Shown here piece by piece: positions 1 through 11,300 of a stretch of DNA of 64,000 nucleotides; positions within the stretch are counted from its first letter, which is position 1; each line of letters begins with the position of its first letter. The notes under the pieces are model-generated. The model searched no databases and was not told the DNA's origin. It worked only from the letters and a program-made list of their open reading frames with translations. The position numbers and the translations under genes are program-made. The DNA comes from Linanthus parryae (lineage: Eukaryota > Streptophyta > Magnoliopsida > Ericales > Polemoniaceae): assembly GCA_023055425.1 (NCBI GenBank), contig JALGPY010000002.1, forward strand, positions 140,055,927 to 140,119,926, written 5' to 3'.

Positions 1-1695
1 GTTGATTTGGTTGTTTCTCAAAGTTGGTCAAGATCAGGATATCTCTACGGATCACTAGGTATTTCACACTACGTTGGATTTATGTTCTACTAACACGATG
101 AGTTTTTGTTCTAGTTAAACGAGCAATTTTATATTGAAGATGTCTCAACCAATAACTATGCTTAAACTTTTTTTAACTGATTCCTCTAGCCTACTCAAGT
201 TTAAGCACGCATTACGATATTGATTCTACTCTTTGTTCTTAGCTAACTAGCAAGATTCCTCAACCCTAGATACGGCTAGTGTGTATTTCAATTTTTCGGG
301 CAACAAACGTAGATTCCTCTATCGTTTATAACCTAACACAATTCTATTAATACGTCTACCAATAGAAAAGATAGATGAAAAGCATAAAATACACATAACT
401 AGACAAAAATTCATCAATTAAGCATGATTGCAAGAAAGAAGATCAATAAATCACAATACGTAGTGATCAAACCCTAGTTTCCTACGAGATATCCCGATAA
501 AAGTGTTTAGCTACTCCAAAACATGATCACAATACAAGGTTTCATGATCAAAATAGTAAAACTAGAGAAGAAATAGAGTTTGAGAAGCCAAACGAATGAT
601 CCAAAAGCTCCAAGCAAGCTCTCCTAGGTCCAAGGACCTTCCCCTACCTTAGAATACCGATAAAACCAGCCCTCACTCTCTCTAATACGTTCCCAAAGAG
701 TTTAGAACAAGTTACAATTAATTACAAAATAACCCCAAATTGTTTCCAAAAATCTGCTGCCTACGAACAAGTCCTGTGACTTGTTTCAACAAGTCCTGTG
801 ACTTGTTCCCAACACTTAGAAAATTCTGCTGCATCTAACAAGTCCTGTGACTTACTGTCAACAAGTCCTGTGACTTGTTGTGAGAACTTCAGCAATCTGC
901 CCGACCCCCAACAAGTCCTGTGACCTGCGACTTGTTGGCAGACTTCCAGCAATCTGTTTTTGTGCAACAGGTCCTGTGACTTGTTTCAACAAGTCGTGTG
1001 ACTTGTTTCCTTAGCCAAAATCTTCAGATTTTCTTCTCTAACTTTCTCCGTGCTATAACTTTCTCGTCCGACTTCCGTTTTAGCTCCGTGACCCGCTGTT
1101 AGAAAGCTCTTCGAGTCTACTTTCAATTGCCACCGGTCTCACCTCCATTTTCATTGTAGAATGCAAAAAATCCTCAAACATCCTTAATTTGCTCTAAAAC
1201 ATCCTGGAAAGGCAACTAAGCTTTTTGAAAAGCAAATAAGAACTCGGATTTTGATCCCCAACTCCGATGAATGAGATTTTTGCACCTTTGGATTCCTTTT
1301 GCGACGTAGAATATGCCCATGTAGAGAAATCTCCGTTTCCGGACCATTTTCTCGTTTTTTCTAAATTATTGCCCAAATTTGGCGAAAACATCCAAAATGC
1401 GCCAAATTCGCCTTTTTCTTCTATTCCGAAGCTCGTTTCTTCTCTCCACTTGATTCCCGCATGTGTAATTCCTGTCAAACAACAACACGAACACTACCGC
1501 GAAGATCAAATATTATAAATTAACAAAATCATACTCAAAACCATTAAGAAACGCCCGGATTGTACTTTAAAGCTCAAAAACATCCAAATGTGCATTTTCT
1601 TCTTATTTTGGCTCAAATCTCGGCACTTTGCACCAAAACGCACACAAATAACATTATAAAGTGTATATAAGATAACTCTTATTATGGAGTTATCA
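1..1695 (-). repeat. Ath-1 3' LTR (incomplete, runs off window)
   Basis: Nearly identical to about 7307-8998, with a base offset of about 7303-7306. On the minus strand it begins TGATAACTCC at 1695, just after the polypurine tract. Its distal end, about 220 bp, lies beyond position 1. It contains a palindrome array (766-1007) and a terminal hairpin (1671-1694). Confidence 0.88.
766..1007. repeat. Array of seven short palindromes in the Ath-1 3' LTR
   Basis: The unit aacaagtcctgtgacttgtt is an interrupted palindrome, with 8-bp arms AACAAGTC and GACTTGTT around a 4-base loop. Copies start at 766, 788, 837, 860, 910, 966 and 988. Some have changed arms, and the copy at 910 has an enlarged loop. 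Spacing is irregular (22-56 bp). The array is repeated in the other LTR. It generates a spurious repetitive ORF on the minus strand. Confidence 0.9.
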
Positions 1696-1696
1696 A

Positions 1697-1712
1697 ATAC
1701 CCCCACACTTTC
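1697..1712 (-). other. Ath-1 polypurine tract
   Basis: On the minus strand the purine run AAAGTGTGGGGGTATT lies directly upstream of the 3' LTR start at 1695. AAGTGTGGGGG is the usual plus-strand primer motif of Athila/Tat elements (family knowledge). Confidence 0.8.
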
Positions 1713-4261
1713 AATTTGCGCGTCCCGAGCAAAGTCTCATCTACTGCATCTAACTGTCTAATAGCCAAACAGACTCAAACGACTCTAACATGACTCACGA
1801 CACTCTAATGCAGCAAGATGATGCAAATGCAATTCTAGACTCGATCTTAAACACATAAAAACTTTTAAATTCTTTCTTTTTGTGAGAACAGACAATTTCA
1901 ATCCACAATAGACTAGTGCTCATGGATGCTGAAAGAGTTAGGCAAGAGGTGTGAATCGCAACTAAACTCGACAACAAGTAATTCCCCATAGTTAGTATAG
2001 AAAGGTTAACTTTACTATAAAGAACAACCTATCTCTTCATGTGTGCTGATAAAAATAAGAGGCTAACCAAGGCTAAGCCACATTCAGTGTCCGAGCTCCT
2101 ATTCCGCTAATGGTCAAATATGATGAGGCTTAAGGACAAAAAGGATATAACTTGTATGAAGAAAAAATTCTAAAGCGTCACATAAACTCACCAAACCCCA
2201 TATCTCACACACCCTCACCTTGATGATAGGTATCCACAACCCGAATCTCACCGACTCTGGCCCTCAATCCCCTCAAACCTCGGTACCATGTCAATCCCGT
2301 GGCCATCAAAGCGAATACTGTGCGAAAACTCAATCAATCTTCAATTTGGAACTAGGAACTTTCACCACTCGTTTTCCAATACGCACAACTCTATTCTTTC
2401 TTTATCTCTCCTTTTTTTCTCTTTTTTTGTTTCTTTTTTTTTTCTTTCTCTCAATCAAATATCAATAAAATCAAATAAGTATAAGTGGTCCTCCTTCAAG
2501 AATCAAGCAGTATAATAATGTCAGGGTAATGAAATAAACAAATCCATGAATGTATATCACAATAATAATACATCTATCCCTAACTCCATGAAGCACGATG
2601 CCACAAACTGTCAAAGTCAAAGCGTGTATGGGGGTGGAGTCGTCACTGCACAATCTCTATGTCCGTAGTCAAATGTCGACACCCCCACACTAGATTGCAG
2701 CCATATCCCTCTCTCAAGTAGTCAAATAAGATATATGTCACGTGCCTAATCCAACCGAACCTCCTACACCAAATGATAGGAATCCAGTACCTAGCACGTT
2801 CCACCAATCAAGAACAACCAACCCCATTTTTGTGCGGATTAGACGTCACACACTTAGGCTCTCCACTACTGTGTCCACGATGTAATGACATGGAACACCG
2901 CCACACCTTAGTGTGCAAGCCAACTCACTCACCCTCACATCCCCTCGTAGATATCCAATGAAGCATATGCAATCTGCAGAACTCACAAAAATATATAACG
3001 AAACACTCCCTAAACTAACCCCCTCAATTACTGCTCCCTCGTGACGCTCTAGAAAGGTAATTCTAACAATATATGATGAAGGCCAAGAATCGTCTTCCTA
3101 GGTCAAAGAGGCTATCAATGAATCCAATGATCAATTAGGGTTATCTAGTGGTCCTACAAGGTAAGATCTAAAAGCAGTGAGTGCTCTAATACACATCCTC
3201 GCACAGCTGTTCTGTGTGCCAGTATGAGGCGGGCTGGCGAGTACCTAAGACGGACAACATGAACGTTCGGCTTGTTTAGCAGACACCACGCTCAACTCTT
3301 TTAAGAGAAAGACAACACACACTTTAGCTTTAAAATTTAATTTTAGTTTAAAAATAGGTAGGCATTCCCGTAATGAGATTCTCTCTATACTTACTAGGGG
3401 GAACTAAAAATGTCACTCTCGGTCAAAATTCACACCCTATGACTAAAGTGTTCACATCTCACTAAATCAACCAGGTCTAAGCTTCTCTCAATTTCTTTTT
3501 CTCACATTTTTCATTTTTTTAGTATTTTTTTTTAATAGATTTTCATAATATCCTAACTCTATATGCAAGGCTTTGACACGAAATTTTTTTTTGACACAAC
3601 ACAATTTAAAATTTTGGTGGGTATACTCAATTATTGAAAAGTGCAGACAATATGTAAACTACATTACACGATACGACAATATAAGTAAAAACATAACATT
3701 AAGCACAACACTAACGCACAATACAGTATGAACACCCTACTTGTAACTGGCTATGCAAGACACAATTGGCTAGTAGACAATTAAACCACCCCCACACTGA
3801 ATGCTTCGTTGTCCTCAACGAATTTAGAGATTATGCAAGAGAACTCAGCAATCAATGTGTAGGCCAGTAGATGAGATGGAGCATGACATACAACAAATAT
3901 ACACAAATTCAGCCAGAGGGAAGAAATACTCACAACCACCTCAAGGGTGGGGAAGAAATCGTGTACAGCAGTCCCAAAGCACAGTGTGGCACCACTTGTG
4001 CACCCATTAAATCAGTGTGTACTCGCACAACGGGGTCGACTGCTATCGTCTTCATGAATCTGCGCATTGAGAATCCCCAACTTGTATGCACGAGTCCCTC
4101 TAAAGGTCATATGTGCCATGGCACATCGGGGTCGACTCTCCCATATCCTGCTCCAATATGTCACTTGGAAACAAATATTAGTCCCTCTCTCATCTCTCCA
4201 AAATAAATAAACAAAAAACACACAACTGTATTAAAAACTAACTCCCTAAATTAACGCAATA

Positions 4262-4295
4262 AATAGGTTGGGTTGCCTCCCAACAAGCGCCGTGT
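4262..4295 (-). other. Conserved gypsy post-pol spacer motif
   Basis: On the minus strand the sequence reads GCGCTTGTTGGGAGGCAACC. I recall this motif from many plant Athila-type elements just after the end of the gag-pol reading frame. Here it follows directly on the gag-protease stop, which suggests the RT-integrase segment was lost between the two. Family placement is from memory. Confidence 0.5.
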
Positions 4296-4339
4296 AATTT
4301 AAGGTCGACGACCCTACCCAGTTACCTCAAAATATATGT

Positions 4340-5557
4340 TTAAAGAGGTCTAGCACGACGTGCCTCCTCCTTCAATTTCTTACTCTTAATCTTCTGCACC
4401 ACATCATGTGCACTCACCACATTTGACTTCTTCTCTGGTTCGGGTGGATCGGGATGCAAAACTGTAGGCAACCCAAGAGAAGGATCCACACGATCTTCTC
4501 TAAACTTTATCACGACCAATTTGTTCTTCCCCTTGCTCGGAACAAATGCCTTGAAAACGAGTGATGAGTGTAGAGCCTTGATAGTCAACTCCTCAGTCTC
4601 TAGATCCACATTTGCGCGCATTGTCTTCAACAACGGTCTTCTAAAGATGAGTGGGTCATCGCGATCCTCCTTGATATCCACTATCACAAAGTCAGCTGGA
4701 AATACAAATGCACCCACTTTGACGAGCAAGTTATCAATCACCCCATTTGCCGTAACTATAGAATTGTCTGCTAATTGTAGACCCATCTTCACAGGGGTCG
4801 GGGCACCAATGCCCAATCTCTGAAATAGAGACTATGGCATTAGATTAATACTCGCGCCCAAATCACAGAGACCATGTGTATGATATCCACCCCCAAGTGT
4901 GCAGCCTAAGATGACACTGCCTGGATCTCTCATCTTGGGAATGTATCTTTGTATGACAGTGCTACACGTCTCTGTAAGCTTTACCGTGGCATAGGGTTCT
5001 ATGCTCTTCTTCCCCCATAGAATTTCCTTCAAGAACTTCTTATACCTGGGCATCAGAGCAAGTGCTTCTACAAGAGGAATGTTGATATGCAATTGTTTAA
5101 ATATATCCATAAATCTCCCAAAGTGTTCCTCATCATTCCTCCTTATTGCCGCCGGATATGGAATTCGTGGCTCATAAGTAGCCGGATCCGGAGTGCTCTT
5201 AGACTCTTCTTTCTCAACCGTGTCCTTTGATTGGGGACTCACGGCCTTGGGTAACTCTTCACTCAATTCCTTCTCTGTAGCTTTTGTAGCTTGAGCTCTC
5301 GCATGGCTAGGATATGGAGGATCCTGAGTAGTCACACCACTGCGAGTAGTAATAGCTTTGAGCTGCTTAGTAGGAAGAATGGTATTGGAAGGAAGCATAC
5401 CTGGCGGAAATTTAGCATTCTGATTGGCAATCTGCCCAATCTGAGTCTCGTGGCTCTTTATTGTTGCTTGTAATGAGACAATCGTGCTCTCTATCCTGTC
5501 TTGATTAGCTAGTAACTTTCTCAATAAGGCATTTATCTCTTGCTCTTCTGGTTGCTA
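4340..5557 (-). pseudogene. Ath-1 protease region of the gag-pro polyprotein
   Basis: Continues in the gag frame, interrupted by in-frame TAG codons at 5555-5557 and 4832-4834. It starts with a coiled-coil-like linker (NQDRIESTIVSLQATIKSHE) and a conserved stretch (EEHFGRFMDIFKQLHINIPL). The aspartic protease follows, with active-site motif CDLGASINLMP (Asp codon at 4862-4864). This matches the DLGAS form usual in Athila-type proteases. The downstream segment (DPLIFRRPLLKTMRANVDLE) fits the rest of the protease fold. The frame ends in a lysine/arginine-rich tail (EEARRARPL) where an intact Athila would continue into reverse transcriptase. I see a clean stop there and no RT remnant. Confidence 0.75.
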
Positions 5558-6950
5558 AGCCTGTTGCTGTTGAAATTTCCCTTGAGCTTGATACTGAGAA
5601 TTCAGCTGCTGTCCGAGCGCATATAACCCATTGTTAGGGTTGGCATAGCTAAATTTGGGGTGATTTTGGTTGTTGGGATGATAAGTGTTAGTTTACTGCT
5701 GCTGTCGTGGTGGACCCATGTAATTCACATCTTCAATGGAGCCATATCCCTGATTCTCATCCGCGAGTAACTCACCCATGGGCTTCACTTGTGATGGAGG
5801 TTGCATGCTGTGAAATGCTGAGGTCATGGATTTCAGCTTTTGATCCATAGACTCAATCTTGTTGACTAAGGCTGCATCCCCCGGTTTGGAGTACCAACGA
5901 GTTTCAGCTCGTGTAGTCTCCCTCTTCGACACGTTATTTAGCAGATCTTGAGCTCGTTGTGTCCCAAGCCCCATAAAATTACCTCCTGCTAGCATATCCA
6001 ACTGATCAGCTGTCTCCTTGTCCAGTGCAGTGTAGAAATAATGGAAGAGCTTGTGCCATGGCTCCCCATGATTCGGACATCTACGAAGAATTTGGCTGAA
6101 CTTCCTCCAAGCGTCTCCCAATGAGCTGTTTTCTTCCTGAGAAAAATATGCAATTTCTGCCATCTGCTGAGCAACTCTGGATGGTGGCAAATACTTCCTC
6201 AGAAACTCATGGCAACAATCAGCCAATGTCACTATGCTCCCAGCCGGTAGTTCCATCAGCCACTTCTTGGCTTTTCCAAGTAAAGAGAAGGGAAATAACA
6301 AGAGCTTAACCGTTTCGTCTGGCACTCGTTGGTCGTGCAAGGTTGATGTAATCTGATCAAATACCAGTAGATGGTGGTTGGGATCATCTCCTGGAGCTCC
6401 GTTGAATGTACACTCATCACGAACCATATTGATCATATGTTGGCGCAGCTCGAAGTGTTGGGAATTGATCTGTGGCCTGACAATAGTTGGTTCGTAACAA
6501 GCTGGAGTATTCCTGAAATAATCCACCATAGGACGTTCTTCAACCTCAGCGTTTTCAACCTGTGCTTCCTCCATTGTTGTTATTTCCCCCATCGTTCCTA
6601 TTGCCACCGTTGTTTCTACCATTAACTCCTCCATTGTTTCTATCAACTATCTCCGCACCAGGGAGTTGTTGTGGATTTGGAGGGTTCATGCGATCAATCA
6701 TCGCCTGCATCTCAGCCATTTGAGCCCTAAGTTGCTCTGTTTCCCTTGCTCGATTTGCTGCATCTTCCACAGCTGCAGCTCTAGCTGCTTCTGCATCTTC
6801 GAGGCCTTTGCGGAACCTCTCAAACTCAGCTCTAGTTTGCTCGTCCATCTGAACTGAATTTGCTTTCCTCTTGTCTCTACTCCGTGCTCGCAATAAGGAT
6901 TCCGGGTCTTCAAGTGTTGGATGCAAAGGCTCGTTTCTAGAACCTGACAT
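5558..6950 (-). pseudogene. Ath-1 gag (capsid) pseudogene
   Basis: Encodes the structural Gag protein of an Athila-type element (retrotrans_gag family). The first frame (6950 to about 6560) starts MSGSRNEPLHPTLEDPES. It has a coiled-coil segment rich in Glu and Ala and an Asn/Gly-rich tail. A frameshift in the overlap near 6560-6640 leads into the capsid frame. Capsid motifs include LLLFPFSLLGKAKKWLMELP, EFLRKYLPPSR and FSQILRRCPNHGEPWHKL, typical of Athila/Tat capsids. TAA at 5693-5695 breaks the frame before the linker to protease. With three in-frame stops across gag-pro and one frameshift, no complete product is expected from this copy. The 6950 ATG is chosen because it is the first Met after the primer site and a leader of about 120 bp. 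Confidence 0.85.
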
Positions 6951-7066
6951 GCACCAAGTGAATCAGACCTCAAAACACGAATCACACACACAAAACAGGT
7001 GAGTAACAGATATAAACTGAAATAGTAAATCCCTAAAGAGAAAAATAATAGCTAATTTATCTGAAG

Positions 7067-7083
7067 TCCCCCGCAACGGCGCA
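7067..7083 (-). other. Ath-1 primer binding site (tRNA-Asp type)
   Basis: On the minus strand TGCGCCGTTGCGGGGGA follows the 5' LTR by seven bases. It closely resembles the tRNA-Asp-complementary primer site TGGCGCCGTTGCCGGGGA of plant gypsy elements, with two differences. Confidence 0.8.
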
Positions 7084-7090
7084 AAAAACT

Positions 7091-8998
7091 TGACACGCTC
7101 CAACTGCAAGTGCACAGTTGTCGGTGTAGTGATAATATTCCGGAAATCCGGGTTGTCGAACCCAAGAGACTTCATGTAAATTAACTACTAAATTTGTTCT
7201 TCGTGTGGGCAAAGCGCGTTGAGCTGTGTGTTCTAATTCTACTAATAATTAAAATAGCGAGTATCTCAAATAATTTGATGAATTATTTCAAGATTAATAA
7301 GCACGATTTGATTTGGTTGTTTCTCAAAGTTGGTCAAGATCAGGATATCTCTACGGATCACTAGGTATTTCACACTACGTTGGATTTATGTTCTACTAAC
7401 ACGATGAGTTTTTGTGCTAGTTAAACGAGCAATTTTATATTGAAGATGTCTCAACCAATAACTGTGCTTAAACACTCATAACTGATTCCTCTAGCCTACT
7501 TAAGTTTGAGCACGCATTACGATATTTATTCTACTCTTTGTTCTTAGCTAACTAGCAAGATTCCTCAACCCTAGATACGGCTAGTGTGTATTTCAATTTT
7601 CCGGGCAACAAACCTAGATTCCTCTATCGTTTATAACCTAACACAATTCTATTAATACGTCTACCAATAGAAAAGATAGATGAAAAGCATAAAATACACA
7701 TAACTAAACAAAAAATCATCAATTAAGCATGATTGCATGAGAGAAGATCCATAAATCACAATACGTAGTGATCAAACCCTAGTTTCCTACGAGATATCCC
7801 GATAAAAGTGTTTAGCTACTCCAAAACATGATCACAATACAAGGTTTCATGATCAAAATAGCAAAACTAGAGAAGAAATAGAGTTTGAGAAGCCAAACGA
7901 ATGATCCAAAAGCTCCAAGCAAGCTCTCCTAGCTCCAAGGACGTTCCCCTACCTTAGAATACGGATAAAACCAGCCCTAACTCTCTCTAATACGTTCCCA
8001 AAGAGTTTAGAACAAGTTACAAGTAATTACAAAATAACCCCAAATTGTTTCCAAAAATCTGCTGCCTACGAACAAGTCCTGTGACTTGTTTCAACAAGTC
8101 CTGTGACTTGTTCCCAACACTTAGAAAATTCCGCTGCATCTAACAAGTCCTGTGACTTACTGTCAACAAGTCCTCTGACTTGTTGTGAGAACTTCAGCAA
8201 TCTGCCCGACCCCCAACAAGTCCTGTGACCTGTGACTTGTTGGCAGACTTCCAGCAATCTGTTTTTGTCCAACAGGTCCTGTGACTTGTTTCAACAAGTC
8301 GTGTGACTTGTATCCTTAGCCAAAATCTTCAGCTTTTCTTCTCCGACTTTCTCCGTGCCATAACTTTCTCGTCCGACTTCCGTTTTAGCTCCGTGACCCG
8401 CCGTTAGAAAGCTCTTCGAGTCTACTTTCAATTTCCACCGGTCTCACCTCCATCTTCATTGTAGAATGCAAAAAATCCTCAAACATCCATAATTTGCTCT
8501 AAAACATCCTGGAAATGCAACTAAGCTTTTTGAAAAGCAAATAAGAACTCGTTTTGATCCCCAACTCTGATGAATGAGATTTTTGCACATTTGGATTCCT
8601 TTTGCTACGTAGAATATGCCCATGTAGAGAAATCTCCGTTTCCGGATGATTTTTTCGTTTTTTCTCAATTATTGCCCAAATTTGGCGAAAACATCCAAAA
8701 TGCGCCAAATTCGCCTTTTTCTTCTATTCCGAAGCTCGTTTCTTCTCTCCACTTGATTCCCGCATGCGTAATTCCTGTCAAACAACAACACGAACACTAC
8801 CGCGAAGATCAAATGTGATAAATTAACAAAATCAAACTCAAAACCATTAAGAAACGCCCGAATTGTACTTTAAAGCTCAAAAACATCCAAATGTGCATTT
8901 TCTTCTTATTTTTGCTCAAATCTCGGCACTTTGCACCAAAACGCACACAAATAACAATATAAAGTGTATATAAGATAACTCTTATTAAGGAGTTATCA
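7091..8998 (-). repeat. Ath-1 5' LTR (complete, 1908 bp)
   Basis: On the minus strand it runs from TGATAACTCC at 8998 to GTGTCA at 7091, with TG/CA ends. The primer site lies just beyond. The palindrome array recurs at 8071-8312 and the terminal hairpin at 8975-8998. A conserved block near 8340-8460 is shared in position and sequence with the Ath-3 LTR (60590-60690), which marks both as one superfamily. A TATA-like stretch lies close to the minus-strand start (TATATACACTTTATATTG, near 8955-8975). Confidence 0.88.
8071..8312. repeat. Palindrome array in the Ath-1 5' LTR
   Basis: Same seven units as 766-1007, with a few substitutions. The first unit starts at 8071 and the last at 8293. Confidence 0.88.
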
Positions 8999-9791
8999 GT
9001 TGGTAGCAACAATTTGCTAATATGGAGCGGTTTCTAGCAAAACATCCATTCTAGCCAACTAATAGAATAGTCATCCGACAAACCTTGTGCAAGTAATTGT
9101 CTCATCCATCTGTCTCTATATCCGGATTGGACACGAGACATACTAGTCACACTCGTATATCTAATCCATTGTTTCTCGACCTTGGGAATAGCCTTATTCG
9201 TAAAAATAACATCAATATCCTATATTGATTTATATGAGTCTGGCCAGACATTCTATAAGCACTATCTCTCGAGTGGCCAAGGATATTTGCTCCTATTATG
9301 TGGGAGGGAAAAATTCTATCTACGTCCACTACGATCTCTAAGCTTGCTTCTTATTGTATCCGGTACACGCCTTTATAACTACCCAGTTACGGTGTAGCGT
9401 TTGAAGCTACCAAAATCACAATTATCCACAACTAGAATATATAGTGACTTCAAGTCTAAGGATGACAATACCATTGCACCACGAGAAGCGCTTGTGACTT
9501 AACATAATGTGTATGTAGCCTTCTCGGAGATGGGTCAATCCAATGCGCCATTACCCTTAATGCACACCCATGAGTTGGATCATGATATCTCTATATCAAT
9601 CCAACTCCATACTAGTCAATAGATGATTGTCCAGTTAATCATTATACAGGAATAGGGATATTTAAGATAAACAACACAGTTGTAAATCTAAGGACTTCAT
9701 TATATTAGATATCCAATAAATAATCCAATGAATGTTCTAGCCAAAATAAATTCATACTATACTAGATTGCCTTAGGGCATCTATTCCAACA
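8999..9791 (-). repeat. Cop-M 3' LTR, start portion (rest is beyond Ath-1)
   Basis: Begins TGTTGGAATAGATGCCCT on the minus strand at 9791 and matches 17838-18625 for its whole length. It is cut at 8999 by the Ath-1 insertion. Confidence 0.88.
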
Positions 9792-9792
9792 G

Positions 9793-9805
9793 TCTCCCAC
9801 TTGCA
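9793..9805 (-). other. Cop-M polypurine tract
   Basis: On the minus strand AAGTGGGAGAC lies directly upstream of the 3' LTR. The same motif precedes the Cop-A (32251) and Cop-B (40982) 3' LTRs. Confidence 0.8.
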
Positions 9806-9811
9806 CTAGAG

Positions 9812-11300
9812 CCAATCTGATGCATCTTGTATGCCCATGCTCCTAGTGTGCCCTTCATGCTTCCCCTGCACAAGCGGCTTTGTAAGTGGATCTAACAGAT
9901 TCTCATCTGTAGGAATCTTGCATATCCGAACGTATCCTCTATCTATAATATCTCAAATAAGATGGAACTTCCTGAGCACGTGCTTGGATTTCTGGTGTGA
10001 CACAGTACAATTCAACTAGATCCGTAATGCTAGAAACCACACCAAGTTCACAAATAAACTTTCTGATCCAAACAGCTCCCTTTGCTGCGCCATTTGCAGC
10101 AATGTACTCATCCTCTGTTGTAGAATCAGCCACCATCTCTTGCTTGGAACTCTTCCAGCTCACCGCTGCTCCATTTAGGCAAAACACATATCCCGACTAT
10201 GATCTAAAGTCATCTCTGTCGGTTTGGAAGCTTGCATCCGTGTAACCCTTTACACGCAACTCTTCCTCACCGTCAAATATCTAGAAAGCATCTTTAGTTC
10301 TTCTCAATTTTTTTTAGGATGTTCTTGACTGCAATCCAGTGACTCTCACCCGGATTGGATTGGTATCTGCTTGTCATAATAAAGGCATATGACACATCTG
10401 GTCTACTACATAACATGGCGTACAAGATAGATCCTATGGCCGAGGCATAGGGAACTCTACTCATGTGTTCATTCTCAATCTTATTGGAAGGACAACCAAT
10501 CTTCGAAAGAGTGATTCCATGTGACATGGGCAAGAACCCCTTCTTGGAATCTTGCATGTTGAACCGCTTCAACACCTTGTCAATATATGTACTCTGACTT
10601 AGGCCTAGCAGTCTCTTATATCTATTTCTGTAGGTCTTTATGCCAAGTATATAGGCTGCTTCCCATAAGTCTTTCATTCAGAAACACTTTCTTAGCCAAT
10701 CTTTAATAGATTGCATCATGGGAATGTCGTTTCCAATGAGTAGTATATCATCCACATACAAGACCAGAAAAGCTACAGAGCTCCGGCTAACCTTCTTGTA
10801 GACACAAGACTCATCTTCGTTTTTGATGAAGCCAAACTCTTTTACTATTTCATCAACACGTAGATTCCAACTCCTAGAAGCTTGCTTCAATCCATAAATA
10901 GATCGTTGCAACATACAGACTTTGTTGGCTTGCTTTGGATCTTTAAAACCCTCCGGCTGTATCGTATACACGTCCTCGAGGAGATTCCCATAAAGGAATG
11001 CTGTTTTTACATCCATCTGCCAAATTTCATAGTCATAGTATGCTGCAATTGCAAGTAGGATTGGATGGATTTTGTCATTGCGACTGGTGAAAAGGTTTCA
11101 TCATAGTCTATACCATGAATCTATCCGAATCCTTTAGCCACCAATCGGCCTTTATAGGCAATCACATAACCATCCATGTCGATCTTCTTCTTGAAGACCC
11201 ACTTGCACCCTATAGGTCGCGCCCCTTCGGATGGTTCCACCAAAGTCCATACTTTGTTGGTATACATGGATTCTATCTCGGATCTCATGGATTCTAGCCA
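9812..11300 (-). pseudogene. Cop-M reverse transcriptase and RNase H remnants
   Basis: The copia RT domain begins around MDVKTAFLYGNLLEDVY (11016) and includes IYGLKQASRSWN. The catalytic YVDD is encoded at 10748-10759. A stop splits the domain at 10678. The RT thumb and connection follow (LLGLSQSTYIDKVLKRFNMQ, 10677-10294). RNase H remnants lie at 9939-10187, with [12 protein letters not shown] carrying the conserved Asp and Glu. The polyprotein end (near 9812) can be read as LDPLTKPLVQGKHEGHTRS. Stops and frameshifts occur throughout, so this is not a working enzyme. Confidence 0.82.

Larger units (their letters stand above)
1696..4339 (-). other. Ath-1 noncoding spacer between protease and 3' LTR
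   Basis: About 2.6 kb with no supportable coding region. The pol enzymes, and the env-like ORF of some Athila elements, would be expected in or beside this interval, but only short frames with no recognisable domain occur. It includes T-rich and C/T-rich stretches around 2390-2450 and 3490-3545. It also has two further copies (2681-2691, 3788-3798) of the 11-mer found in the polypurine tract, and the conserved spacer motif at 4262-4295. Confidence 0.7.
1..8998 (-). mobile_element. Ath-1: Athila-type Ty3/gypsy retrotransposon, gag-protease only
   Basis: An LTR retrotransposon read on the minus strand. Two long direct repeats flank it: 1-1695 (left copy, cut by the window edge) and 7091-8998 (right copy, complete). 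Between them lie a tRNA-Asp-type primer site, a short leader, gag, protease, a noncoding spacer of about 2.6 kb and a polypurine tract. No reverse transcriptase, RNase H or integrase motif was seen in any frame. The LTRs look almost identical where both are present, so the insertion is young. The right end (8998) abuts sequence that is continuous with a copia LTR, as shown by the intact copy at 17838. Ath-1 is therefore inserted in Cop-M. The predicted 5-bp target duplication is gttgg (8999-9003), with its partner outside the window. Confidence 0.85.

Noticed and set aside
761..1010. Repeated palindromes with spacers resembling a CRISPR array, and a repetitive minus-strand ORF over them
   Set aside because: Spacing is irregular, units vary, the array is duplicated exactly in the other LTR, and the context is a plant retrotransposon. 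The ORF is a by-product of the repeat.
2220..2515. Overlapping plus-strand frames rich in Phe/Leu/Ser
   Set aside because: Product of a T/C-rich low-complexity tract in the Ath-1 spacer. No homology is recognised.
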